Shown: positions 16,454 to 24,468 of the stretch, piece after piece
How positions within the stretch are numbered: the stretch's first letter is position 1
Layout of the letters: each line of letters opens with the position of its first letter
Assembly (NCBI RefSeq): GCF_001667925.1
Contig: NZ_LZJR01000025.1
Coordinates: forward strand, 1-42,179
Length of the DNA: 42,179 nucleotides
Source: Mycobacterium sp. E2479
GTDB taxonomy: Bacteria; Actinomycetota; Actinomycetes; Mycobacteriales; Mycobacteriaceae
Reading direction: 5' to 3'
The notes under the pieces: generated by a model
The model's database searches: none
What the model saw: the letters and a program-made list of their open reading frames with translations, nothing else
What the model was told of the DNA's origin: nothing
Position numbers and translations under genes: made by a program

Positions 16454-17809
16454 ATGCACAAGGACGATCTGATCCTGATCAGCGTGGACGATCACATCGC
16501 CGAGCCCGCCGACATGTTCGACGCACACGTTCCCGCCGCATATAAGGACCGCGCCCCCCGGGTGGTGCTCGAGCCCGACGGCGTCCAGCAGTGGTACTAC
16601 GGCGAGATCCGCGGACGCAACATGGGCCTGAATGCGGTCGCGGGAAAACCGCGCGAGATGTATAACATCGACGCCTCACGCTATGACGAGATGCGGCCGG
16701 GCTGCTTCAACGTGGACGAGCGGGTGCGGGACATGAACGCCGGTGGCCAGTTGGCGGGGTTGAACTTCCCGAACTTCACCGGGTTCTCAGGTCAGGTACT
16801 CAACCAGGGCTCCGACCGCGAGACGAACCTGGTGATGATCAAGGCCTACAACGATTGGCATGTCGACGAATGGTGTGGCGCGTACCCGGGCCGATTCATC
16901 CCGTGCGGCATCCTGCCGTTGTTCGACGTGGCCGAGGCCGCCAAGGAAGTGAAACGACTCGCCGACAAGGGCTGTCACGCCGTCACGTTCTCCGAAAATC
17001 CAGAGGCCTTGGCGATGCCCAGCATTCACACCAAGTACTGGTACCCGCTCTTCGAGGCCGTCTGCGAAAGCAACACGGTGCTGTGCACCCATGTCGGATC
17101 GGCGTCGCGGTCTCCGCAGGTGTCGACTGATGCGCCGCCCAGTGTGCAGATGACCGCCTCGTCGATGATGAGCATGTTCACGTTCACCGAGCTCATTTGG
17201 GCCCAGTTCTGGGCCGACTTTCCGCAATTGAAGTTCTCGCTGACCGAGGGTGACGTCGGCTGGATCCCGTACTTCCTCTGGCGGGCCGAGCACGTCTACA
17301 ACCGGCACTCGGGCTGGACGCTGGCGACCTTCCCGCCCGGCTACGACGGGCCCACCGATGTATTCAAGCGGCACTTCTACACCTGCTTCATCAGCGACAA
17401 AGTCGGTGTGCGAAACATGAATTGGTTCAACGAGGACATGCTGTGCTGGGAGTCCGACTTCCCGCACTCCGACAGCAACTGGCCCTTCGCACCGGAGGAC
17501 ATCGTCGCCACCATGGGCCACCTCGACGACTCGGTCATCGACAAGATCACACATCGAAATGCCATGGCCGCATACTCATTCGACCCGTTCCAGCACATCC
17601 CGAAGGAGCAAGCACGGGCCGGTTACCTGCGCGCGCAGGCCACCGACGTCGACGTGGTCACCCATGTCGGCCGCAAGGCCAGTCAGCGCGACCGTGACGC
17701 GTGGACGCGGATGACGCAGTTCGCCCTGCAAGCACAGGTCTTGGCGCAGTCGCCGGGAACGGTTGAGGCGTCCGGTATCGCGGGCCGCGCCACCACTCTG
17801 GGCAACTGA
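16454..17809 (+). CDS. Amidohydrolase 2 (ACMSD-like) family metal-dependent hydrolase
   Basis: A 451-residue TIM-barrel hydrolase of the amidohydrolase_2 (ACMSD-like) group. Visible metal or active-site segments are SVDDHIAEPADMF at the N-terminus (a DxH variant of the usual HxH), LCTHVGSASRSP mid-barrel, and WESDFPHSDSNWP near the C-terminus. Relatives catalyse hydrolysis or non-oxidative decarboxylation of ring-derived acids, and many actinobacterial copies sit in sterol or terpenoid catabolic clusters. The ATG has a GAGGAG site. It is the first gene of a tight operon, with the CoA-transferase starting two bases after its stop. It may open or decarboxylate a ring intermediate; the substrate is unknown. 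Confidence 0.88.
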   Translation: MHKDDLILISVDDHIAEPADMFDAHVPAAYKDRAPRVVLEPDGVQQWYYGEIRGRNMGLNAVAGKPREMYNIDASRYDEMRPGCFNVDERVRDMNAGGQLAGLNFPNFTGFSGQVLNQGSDRETNLVMIKAYNDWHVDEWCGAYPGRFIPCGILPLFDVAEAAKEVKRLADKGCHAVTFSENPEALAMPSIHTKYWYPLFEAVCESNTVLCTHVGSASRSPQVSTDAPPSVQMTASSMMSMFTFTELIWAQFWADFPQLKFSLTEGDVGWIPYFLWRAEHVYNRHSGWTLATFPPGYDGPTDVFKRHFYTCFISDKVGVRNMNWFNEDMLCWESDFPHSDSNWPFAPEDIVATMGHLDDSVIDKITHRNAMAAYSFDPFQHIPKEQARAGYLRAQATDVDVVTHVGRKASQRDRDAWTRMTQFALQAQVLAQSPGTVEASGIAGRATTLGN

Positions 17810-17811
17810 GC

Positions 17812-20145
17812 GTGGCAGCCGAGGCGCCCTTCGCAGACTGGCGCGTGCTGGAGTTGTGCAACGGCCTGGCGGCGTCATACTGCGGCAAGATGTTCGCCGA
17901 CGCCGGTGCCGACGTGGTCAAAGTCGAGTCCTCCCTAGGAGACGCGGTGCGCGGCTGGTCGGCCGGCGGACCGCCCGGCGCGTTGTTCGGCTATCTGGCT
18001 GCGGGTAAGAAGTCCGTCGTGAATCATGGTCAGGCCGAAATCAGCTCGCTGCTGGCCGGCGCCGACCTGATAGTCACCGACCTCACCGACGGATGGACGC
18101 TCGATGCCATCACGGCACACACCGCCGGGTCGGCCGTCGTGGTTGCCGTCACGCCATTTGGCACCACCGGTCCCTACGTCGAAAATCAGGTTGTTGCCAA
18201 CGAATTCATCCTCCAAGCGTTGTGCGGATCGATCGCCGGCCGCGGTTGGCCGGACGACGAGCCCGTCCAGGCGGGCGGCCGGCTCGGCGAATGGCTGGCA
18301 GGTACGTTCGCGGCCGCGGTGGCTGCCGCGACAGCCCGGCATGCCGCCCGAAGCGGTCGCGGCGAGGTCATCGACGTCTCGACATACGAGGCCATGGCGG
18401 TCGCCATGGGCGGCCTGTCCGCCATGTCGGCCAGCGTGCTCGGCGCCGATTCGCTGCTGCACGAGCGTAGTTTGGAGCTGCCGTCGATCGTCCCGACGGC
18501 CGACGGTATGGTCGGCTTCTGCACCATCACCGCACAACAGTTTCAGGATTTTCTGGTGATGATCGACCGCGCCGATCTGGTTGACGACGCCGAATTGGCA
18601 TCTTTCGCCGGGCGGGTCGAGCGCCGCGACGAGTTCCTGGGCATGGTCACCGAATGGACCGGCTGCCGGACGACCCAGGAGATCGTCGATCTCGCCGTGG
18701 CCTTCCGGATTCCGGTGGCCCCCATCGCGACTCCGGAGATGCTCCCCAAGATCGACCACTTCGTCGAACGCGGGGTGTTCGTCGAATCGCCGGCTGGGGT
18801 GCTGGCGCCGCGGGTGCCGTATCGCAGCGACGCGATAAAGACCGGGGTGCCGGCCGAAGCGCCGCAACTCGGTGCCGATAACGGGCGCGTGCGATGGCCC
18901 GCGCGTCCCGAGTCGCCGCACGCTGACAGCGCCGACGCACTGCCGTTGTCCGGCGTCCGGGTCACCGACTTCACCGCCTTCTGGGCCGGCCCGGTCGCCA
19001 CCCAACTTTTGGGCGCCCTTGGCGCGGACGTCATCAAGATCGAGGGCGTGCGCCGCCCTGACGGCATGAGGTTCTCCGCCGGTCGCCCGCTCGACTGGGA
19101 CCAATGGTGGGAATGGGGCCCGGTGTTCTTGTGCAGCAACAACAACAAGCGCGGCGTCAGCATCGAACTGGGTATCGATGCCGGACGAAAGCTCGCGCTC
19201 GAGCTCATCGCCGCGAGTGATCTCGTCATCGAGAACTTCTCCCCTCGAGTGATGGCGAACTTCGGCCTGGAATGGGATGCGGTGCGTTCGGCCAACCCGC
19301 GCGCGATCATGGTGCGGATGCCCGCATTCGGCCTCGATGGCCCCTGGCGTGATCGGGTCGGCTTCGCCCAGACGATGGAACAGGCAACCGGCATGGCGTG
19401 GATGACCGGACACGCCGACGGCCCCCCGGTGATCCCGCGCGGTGTGTGCGACCCGATCGCCGGCCTGCACGCCGCCTTCGCCGCAGTCGCGGCGCTGGTG
19501 ATCCGCGACCGCGGGGGCAGCGGAATGCAGGTGGAGTCGACGATGGTCGAGGCCGCGTTGAACGTGGCGGCCGAAATGCTGGTCGAGTATTCCCGCAACG
19601 GAATTACGATGCGCCGCAGTGGGAACCGCGGTCCGGGGGCGTGCCCCCAAGGGGTCTACCGTTGCCGCGGTGAGAACGAGTGGGTCGCGCTGGCCGCGAT
19701 TGATGACGTCGCCCGCGCATCGCTGGCCGGCCTTCTCGGGCAACCCGGGCTGCACGAAACCGGCTGGGCGGAGCGGGCGGACGACGTCGACAAACTGATC
19801 GGCGCCTGGGCCGCAGGGCAGTCGGTGGCCGAGGCCGTCGATGCGCTGCGAACCGCCGGGGTGGCCGCCGCGCGCGTCACACCGGCCGCGGCGCTGCTGA
19901 CCGATCCGCAGCTGCAAGACCGCGGCTTCTGGGAGACGGTCGACCATCCCGTTGCGGGCTCCTTTCTGTGCACCGGAATGCCTTTCGCATTCCTCGGCAG
20001 GCCGCGGCGCTGGATCCGGCGGATACCGCCGCTTTACGGCCAACACACGGAGGAAGTGCTGACCGAGGTCCTGGGGCACAGCCGGGCCGACCTTTCCGCG
20101 TTGCGGGAATCCGGAACTGTCAGCGCCCGGCCGGCGGGTTTGTGA
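17812..20145 (+). CDS. Fused double-domain class III CoA-transferase (CaiB/BaiF)
   Basis: A 777-residue fusion of two CaiB/BaiF domains; single enzymes are about 400 residues. Domain 1 (1 to about 370) starts ADWRVLELCNGLAASYCGKMFADAGADVVKVE. Domain 2 (about 377-777) starts LSGVRVTDFTAFWAGPVATQLLGALGADVIKIEG. The family moves CoA between carboxylic acids through an enzyme-bound anhydride. In the helix carrying the catalytic carboxylate, domain 1 has VIDVSTYEAM and domain 2 QVESTMVEAA, so the Asp of the first is Glu in the second, and the domains may not be equivalent. The start is GTG at 17812, two bases after the previous stop. From memory, M. tuberculosis Rv1866 has a similar fused length. 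The substrate is unknown. Confidence 0.9.
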   Translation: MAAEAPFADWRVLELCNGLAASYCGKMFADAGADVVKVESSLGDAVRGWSAGGPPGALFGYLAAGKKSVVNHGQAEISSLLAGADLIVTDLTDGWTLDAITAHTAGSAVVVAVTPFGTTGPYVENQVVANEFILQALCGSIAGRGWPDDEPVQAGGRLGEWLAGTFAAAVAAATARHAARSGRGEVIDVSTYEAMAVAMGGLSAMSASVLGADSLLHERSLELPSIVPTADGMVGFCTITAQQFQDFLVMIDRADLVDDAELASFAGRVERRDEFLGMVTEWTGCRTTQEIVDLAVAFRIPVAPIATPEMLPKIDHFVERGVFVESPAGVLAPRVPYRSDAIKTGVPAEAPQLGADNGRVRWPARPESPHADSADALPLSGVRVTDFTAFWAGPVATQLLGALGADVIKIEGVRRPDGMRFSAGRPLDWDQWWEWGPVFLCSNNNKRGVSIELGIDAGRKLALELIAASDLVIENFSPRVMANFGLEWDAVRSANPRAIMVRMPAFGLDGPWRDRVGFAQTMEQATGMAWMTGHADGPPVIPRGVCDPIAGLHAAFAAVAALVIRDRGGSGMQVESTMVEAALNVAAEMLVEYSRNGITMRRSGNRGPGACPQGVYRCRGENEWVALAAIDDVARASLAGLLGQPGLHETGWAERADDVDKLIGAWAAGQSVAEAVDALRTAGVAAARVTPAAALLTDPQLQDRGFWETVDHPVAGSFLCTGMPFAFLGRPRRWIRRIPPLYGQHTEEVLTEVLGHSRADLSALRESGTVSARPAGL

Positions 20146-20146
20146 C

Positions 20147-20488
20147 ATGGCGGTCAGCCTGTGCGTGCCGCCCCGGGCCGGAGAGCTGTGTGCGCCAGTG
20201 CGGTTTTTGCTGCGCCAGGACTCCGTGGTGATGGAGTTGACCGCCCGCCACCGCATCACCAGCGTCGAATGGGACGACGACGAGCGCGCGGTCGCGATGG
20301 TCGTCGAGATCACCGATCCACAGACGGCACGGCCGGTGGACGTGCGCATCGATGTCGTGGGAACCGGTTCGGTGGCCGGCGTTGGAAAGGGTGACGCGCG
20401 CGCCACGACGATAGGCACCATCACCCGCGACGGGCGTCGATACGAAGTCCGCGGCACGTATTTGGGTGTCGTCGCGGACGAAAATTGA
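20147..20488 (+). CDS. Hypothetical protein within the CoA-transferase/thiolase operon
   Basis: A 113-residue protein I do not recognise. Its ATG is one base after the CoA-transferase stop, and the next gene starts 19 bases after its own stop, so it is embedded in the operon and surely cotranscribed. It is predicted soluble and mainly beta: an alternating pattern in RITSVEWDDDERAVAMVVEIT, then RPVDVRIDVVGTGSVAGVGKGD and a final RRYEVRGTYLGVV strand. It has no signal peptide, membrane helix or clear metal motif; the only cysteines are C6 and C15. It does not resemble a MaoC/hot-dog hydratase, the activity the pathway otherwise lacks. A subunit or small-molecule-binding partner of a neighbour is possible. 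Confidence 0.75.
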   Translation: MAVSLCVPPRAGELCAPVRFLLRQDSVVMELTARHRITSVEWDDDERAVAMVVEITDPQTARPVDVRIDVVGTGSVAGVGKGDARATTIGTITRDGRRYEVRGTYLGVVADEN

Positions 20489-20507
20489 AGGGCTGGAACG
20501 GAATGGG

Positions 20508-21674
20508 ATGTCAGTGACGGCGGCGAAGCGCACCGCGGCGATCGTCGGAGTACACAACACCCGGCAGGGGCGCCGCCTGGAGGGCGAAACCTCGCGCGGC
20601 CTGGCGATCAAGGCGATCTTGGGCGCACTCGATGATGCGGGCCTGACTCTCGACGACGTCGACGGCATCAGCGCCAGCCCGCAGTCGACGTCGTTGGTCT
20701 ACGACCTGCGTATCGGACCGGCCTGGCAGGGCCTGGCCTTCGGTGTCGGCATGATCACCGAAGCGGTCACCGCCATCGAGCACGGCATGGCCGACGTGGT
20801 GGTGTTGGTCGCGGCCCAGGCCGGCGAGTACCGGGACCACGAGGCCACCGCCCCCTGGACCCGGCCCGAAAACGAATTCGTCGCTCCCTGGGGCATGTTC
20901 ACCGCCGCTGAGTTCGCGCTCATCGCTCGGCGGCACATGCATGTCTACGGCACGACGCGCGAACAACTTTCGATGGTGGCAGCGACCATCCGCAACAACG
21001 GCTCCCGCAATCCCGAAGCCGTCTATTACGACCGGGGGCCGTTCGGCCCGGACGACATCACCGCGTCGCGGCCCGTCGCCGATCCGTTCCATCTCTTGGA
21101 TTGCGCCACCACCTCCGAAGGAGGGTGCGCCCTCGTCGTCGCGAACGTCGATGCAGTCGACGTTGCGGGCCGACCCATCTATGTGCTGGGCAGTGGGGCG
21201 GATTTCCACGGCCCGTCCTACCAGCACCCACCGGCATATGACCTTTCGGGCCGGCGCGGCGATCACGTCAACGGTGTGGTGGGTCGGCGCGCCGCGGAGT
21301 GCGCGTTCAACCACGCCGGGTTGCGCCGCGACGACGTCGACGTGCTAGAACTCTACGACCCGTTCTCGTTCGAAATCATCCGCCAACTCGAGGCTTTCGG
21401 CTTCTGCGGCGACGGCGAGGGCGGCCCGTTCGTCGCCGACGGCCACATCGCGATCGACGGCAGTCATCCGATCACCACCGACGGGGGAACCATGTCGTTC
21501 AGCCATGCGGGGGCCAATCCGCAAATGATGCAGAGGGCGATCCGCGCGGTGCAGCAGCTGCGCGGTCAGGCCGGCGGCCTGCAGGTCCCCGATGCCCATA
21601 TCGCGTTGTGCAGCAACGGGGGAGCGGGGGCCCTGTTCACGACGGTCCTGATTCTGGGAGATGAACCACGGTGA
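20508..21674 (+). CDS. Second thiolase-like protein, SCP-x / Ltp2 group
   Basis: A 388-residue thiolase-superfamily protein starting at ATG 20508 (MSVTAAKRTAAIVG), with an upstream GGAACGGAA segment; an upstream GTG at 20466 would overlap the preceding gene and is less likely. The nucleophile region reads RIGPAWQGLAFGVG, again without the thiolase cysteine. Unlike the first copy, it keeps a histidine in the GHP-equivalent segment (SFSHAGANPQM) and a cysteine in ALCSNGGAG near the C-terminus. ELYDPFSFEIIRQLEAFGFC matches the Ltp2-type segment. It overlaps the following DUF35 gene by four bases (GTGA), so the pair probably forms a complex. It probably acts on a thioester of the same pathway as the first copy, but with different active-site residues. 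Confidence 0.87.
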   Translation: MSVTAAKRTAAIVGVHNTRQGRRLEGETSRGLAIKAILGALDDAGLTLDDVDGISASPQSTSLVYDLRIGPAWQGLAFGVGMITEAVTAIEHGMADVVVLVAAQAGEYRDHEATAPWTRPENEFVAPWGMFTAAEFALIARRHMHVYGTTREQLSMVAATIRNNGSRNPEAVYYDRGPFGPDDITASRPVADPFHLLDCATTSEGGCALVVANVDAVDVAGRPIYVLGSGADFHGPSYQHPPAYDLSGRRGDHVNGVVGRRAAECAFNHAGLRRDDVDVLELYDPFSFEIIRQLEAFGFCGDGEGGPFVADGHIAIDGSHPITTDGGTMSFSHAGANPQMMQRAIRAVQQLRGQAGGLQVPDAHIALCSNGGAGALFTTVLILGDEPR

Positions 21675-22105
21675 CTTCAGATCCGTTGCGGCCCCAGAAC
21701 GGGCCTGTCCCGCACGCGAGCAGCCACGTCAGCGGCCCGTTCTGGGAAGGATGTCGATCACACGAGCTGCGCTACCAGCGTTGCGCGGCCTGCGGATCGG
21801 CGAACTTCCCGCCGACCGAGCATTGCCGGCAATGCCTTTCGGAGGACATCAGCTGGCGGCAGGGCAGCGGCCGCGGCGAGATCTACAGCTGGACAGTCGT
21901 TTATCGGCCGGTGACGGCGGAATTCGAATCGCCCTATGCCCCGGCGATCATCAACCTGGACGAGGGCTATCAGATGCTGACCAATGTAGTCGGCGTGACA
22001 CCCGAAGACCTCGATATCGGTATGCGGGTGCGCGTTCAGTTCCACGGCGTCGGCCCCGGCGTGACCCTTCCGTACTTCACCTCCGCGGAAACGGACAGTT
22101 CGTGA
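21671..22105 (+). CDS. DUF35 zinc-ribbon and OB-fold protein
   Basis: A 144-residue DUF35 protein with an intact rubredoxin-like zinc ribbon, CAAC (C38, C41) and CRQC (C52, C55), before an OB-fold (about 65-140; GRGEIYSWTVVYRPV, LDIGMRVRVQFHGVGPG). DUF35 partners shape the active site of thiolase-like retro-aldolases, as in ChsH2-Ltp2 of sterol side-chain degradation. The GTG start overlaps the stop of the thiolase-like gene by four bases, and its own stop overlaps the GTG of the PadR gene. The contrast with the cysteine-free paralogue at 14770-15180 is notable. Confidence 0.92.
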   Translation: MTSDPLRPQNGPVPHASSHVSGPFWEGCRSHELRYQRCAACGSANFPPTEHCRQCLSEDISWRQGSGRGEIYSWTVVYRPVTAEFESPYAPAIINLDEGYQMLTNVVGVTPEDLDIGMRVRVQFHGVGPGVTLPYFTSAETDSS

Positions 22106-22752
22106 ACCCCAGAACCAGCAACGGCCTGCCGGTCACCGCCTACCTGGTCCTGGGCGTGCTGGCGGCCAACGACGAACAACTCACCGCCGGTGAAATCAAG
22201 ATGCGCGCCGAACTGTCGGTCGGCCACTTCTACTGGTCACCGTCGGTCAGTCACGTGCGGCGGGAGCTGACCCGCCTGCTGGCGCGGGGCATGGTCAGCG
22301 AGACCGGCGCACAATCCGGCAAGCGAGCCATCACCTTGTACGAGACCACCGATACCGGCCTCGACGCGCTGCGCCGCTGGGTCCAGCACTTCCCGGGTCA
22401 GGACCGGGTGGTCATCAAACACCCCGTCATCCTCAAAACGTGGTTGGCCCGCGGCCAGGACCCCGAACATGTCCTCGACGTCCTGGACCGGCACCTCGAC
22501 GCGACCCGGGCCCGGTTGGACGAGGCGCTGTGGTCGCGCCAGCGCTCGATCGATCTCGGCATCACCGATGACCCCGCGCAGCGCTACTCCTTCGCGGTAT
22601 TGGACTATGCGATCCGCGGGCTGTACGCGGAGATCTCCAACATCTCGCAGCTGCGCGACGAGATCGCCGGCGGCACCACCCGAGACCCCGTCAAGCGGGT
22701 GCGGCGGTCGAAGGGTCAGATCCGGCGCCGGGTACCGAGGAGCCGCGCGTAG
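22102..22752 (+). CDS. PadR-family winged-helix transcriptional regulator
   Basis: A 216-residue regulator. An N-terminal PadR-type winged helix (TAYLVLGVLAANDEQLTAGEIKMRAEL, SPSVSHVRRELTRLLARGMVSE) is followed by a helical C-terminal domain (about 100-190) as in PadR/Vir-type proteins. The start is GTG 22102, overlapping the DUF35 stop, so the regulator is translated as part of the operon it may control. It is distinct from the LacI and TetR regulators of the same cluster. The last 15 residues are basic (VRRSKGQIRRRVPRSR). Its 3' end overlaps the convergent fadD frame by 62 bases, because that frame is abnormally extended. Confidence 0.85.
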   Translation: MNPRTSNGLPVTAYLVLGVLAANDEQLTAGEIKMRAELSVGHFYWSPSVSHVRRELTRLLARGMVSETGAQSGKRAITLYETTDTGLDALRRWVQHFPGQDRVVIKHPVILKTWLARGQDPEHVLDVLDRHLDATRARLDEALWSRQRSIDLGITDDPAQRYSFAVLDYAIRGLYAEISNISQLRDEIAGGTTRDPVKRVRRSKGQIRRRVPRSRA

Positions 22753-24433
22753 CTGCTGGTAGCGACCCGCTGCGCCCGGCTGTGCCGCCCTTGCGATCGC
22801 TACTAGCCGTTGGTAGCGACCCGCTGCGCCCGGCTGTGCCGCCCTTGCGATCGCTACTAGCCGTGTAAGCCGTCCCCCGAGGTTCGCGCTCCCACAACGT
22901 CTCTCCCGCCCCGACCTCGGTTCCCCGCGCGATCAACTCGCGCTTGAGTATCTTGTGCGTCGCGGTGCTGGGCAGGTCGGCCGCGATGCGGACGAAGCGC
23001 GGGCGGGCCTTGGGGGACAGGTCGGGTTGCGCGTCCAGGAACGCCGCGAATTCTTCCGGCGCGAGGCTGTGGTCGTCGTTGAGCACGATCGCGGCCATCA
23101 CCTGATCACCGACGTGACCGTCCGGGACGGCGTAGACCGCGGCCCGGCTGATGGCGCTGTGGCGCAACAGAATTCGCTCGATCGGCGCCGCGGCCAGGTT
23201 CTCGCCGTCCACCCGCATCCAATCCGCCGTGCGTCCGGCCAGGTAGATCCAGCCGTCGGCGTCGCGGTAGGCCAGGTCGCCGGACCAGTACATGCCGTGG
23301 CGCAGACGCTCGGCGTTGGCGTCCGGGTCGTTGTAGTAGCCGGTGAAAAAACCCGAACCCGCCGTGTTGACCAACTCGCCGACCGCTTCGTCAGCGTTGA
23401 CGAGCGCGCCGTCGGCGTCGAACCGGGCCACCGCACATTCGGTGACGGTGTCGCTGTTGTAGATCGAGATCCCATCCATACCCTTGCCGATCGAGCCCTT
23501 GGGGGTGCCTTCCTCGCGGATGACGATGACCGCATTCTCGGTGGAGCCGAAGCCGTCCTCGACCTGAACACCGAAGCGGCGGCCGAACTCGTCGATGTCC
23601 TTGTCGTTGGCCTCGTTACCGAAGGCCACCCGCAGGGGATTGTCGGCGTCATCGTCGCGTTCCGCGGTGGCGAGGACGTAGGCCAGCGGCTTCCCGACGT
23701 AGTTCATGTAGGTGGCGCCGTAGCGGCGGATGTCGTCGAGGAAACCGCTCGCCGAGAACTTGGCGGGCACCATGGCGGCACCGGAGCAGACCGCGGGCGC
23801 CCATCCGGCGACGACCGCGTTGGAGTGAAACAGCGGCATCGAGACGTAGCAGGTGTCGTGTTCGGTGAGGGCGAAGCGCTGAACCAGGTTGAGGCCGGCG
23901 ACCGTCGCCATGAGGTGTGATACTTGCACAGCCTTGGGATTTCCGCTCGTCCCCGAGGTGAAGATCAAAATGAAGGGATCCATCGCGGTGACCTCGCGGT
24001 GAGGTTTCAGCTCCCCTGCGGCGCCGAGGAATTCGCTCCATTGCGGTGTCGAGGAGTCGAGGATCTGGGTCGGCCCGAGATCCAAGCCGTCCAGTAGCGG
24101 CCGATGTTCGGCGTCGGTGACGACAAACTGGCAGTCCGCGCGCCGGACGTCGGCGGCCAGCGCCGCACCGCGCCGCGTGGTGTTCAGGCCGCACAGGACG
24201 TATCCGCCGAGCCCGGCCGCCGCCATCTGGCTGACCATCTCGGGGGTGTTCCCCAGGAGGGCGCCGATGTGCATCGGCCGTTGTGGGTCGGCGGCGGCCA
24301 GCAGGGCGGCGGCCCGCGTCGTGGCGCCTGCCAGATACTCACGCCAAGTCCACTGCAGGTCACGGTATTTCACCGCGACTCCAGGATCCGATAAACGCTT
24401 GCGCAGCAGCGCTTGAATCGTGTCGTCAGCCAT
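22691..24433 (-). CDS. FadD17-like acyl-CoA ligase with repeat-derived C-terminal tail
   Basis: An ANL-superfamily acyl-CoA synthetase of 580 codons that activates a carboxylic acid with ATP and CoA. The AMP-binding P-loop FTSGTSGNPKAV, the FGSTE motif (GFGSTENAV), YWSGDLAYRDADGW and the C-terminal lysine region (THKILKREL) are intact. The closest family I recognise is mycobacterial FadD17 (about 500 residues), tied to sterol side-chain catabolism. The core ends near WEREPRGTAYT (about residue 522). Beyond it are two copies of an 18-residue repeat (SSDRKGGTAGRSGSLP-like) and a short random tail, from a 54-bp tandem duplication. The native stop seems lost. The 19-bp palindrome 36 bases upstream suggests control by the TetR at 10495-11091. 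Confidence 0.9.
   Translation of the reverse strand: MADDTIQALLRKRLSDPGVAVKYRDLQWTWREYLAGATTRAAALLAAADPQRPMHIGALLGNTPEMVSQMAAAGLGGYVLCGLNTTRRGAALAADVRRADCQFVVTDAEHRPLLDGLDLGPTQILDSSTPQWSEFLGAAGELKPHREVTAMDPFILIFTSGTSGNPKAVQVSHLMATVAGLNLVQRFALTEHDTCYVSMPLFHSNAVVAGWAPAVCSGAAMVPAKFSASGFLDDIRRYGATYMNYVGKPLAYVLATAERDDDADNPLRVAFGNEANDKDIDEFGRRFGVQVEDGFGSTENAVIVIREEGTPKGSIGKGMDGISIYNSDTVTECAVARFDADGALVNADEAVGELVNTAGSGFFTGYYNDPDANAERLRHGMYWSGDLAYRDADGWIYLAGRTADWMRVDGENLAAAPIERILLRHSAISRAAVYAVPDGHVGDQVMAAIVLNDDHSLAPEEFAAFLDAQPDLSPKARPRFVRIAADLPSTATHKILKRELIARGTEVGAGETLWEREPRGTAYTASSDRKGGTAGRSGSLPTASSDRKGGTAGRSGSLPAATRGSSVPGAGSDPSTAAPA
22757..22864. repeat. Perfect 54-bp tandem duplication with REP-like palindromic unit
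   Basis: Two identical 54-base units (22757-22810 and 22811-22864) adjoin with no mismatch. Each contains an imperfect palindrome bounded by GTAGCGA and TCGCTAC with an inner CGGC-TGT-GCCG hairpin, so it could fold into a REP-like stem. The six bases before unit 1 (AGCTGC) resemble the unit end (AGCCGT), hinting at a degenerate further copy. On the minus strand the unit is exactly 18 codons and lies in frame with fadD. Confidence 0.9.
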
Positions 24434-24468
24434 CCGTCGGATTCATCCTCATTTCACCGCGCCCTACG

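Noticed and set aside
17935..20457. An 840-codon minus-strand frame opposite the CoA-transferase gene
   Set aside because: Antisense shadow caused by GC-rich codon bias; no recognisable motif, while the plus strand encodes an intact two-domain CaiB/BaiF protein.
22757..22864. The 54-bp repeats as a CRISPR array
   Set aside because: The units are directly adjacent with no spacers, and only two copies exist; no cas genes are present.
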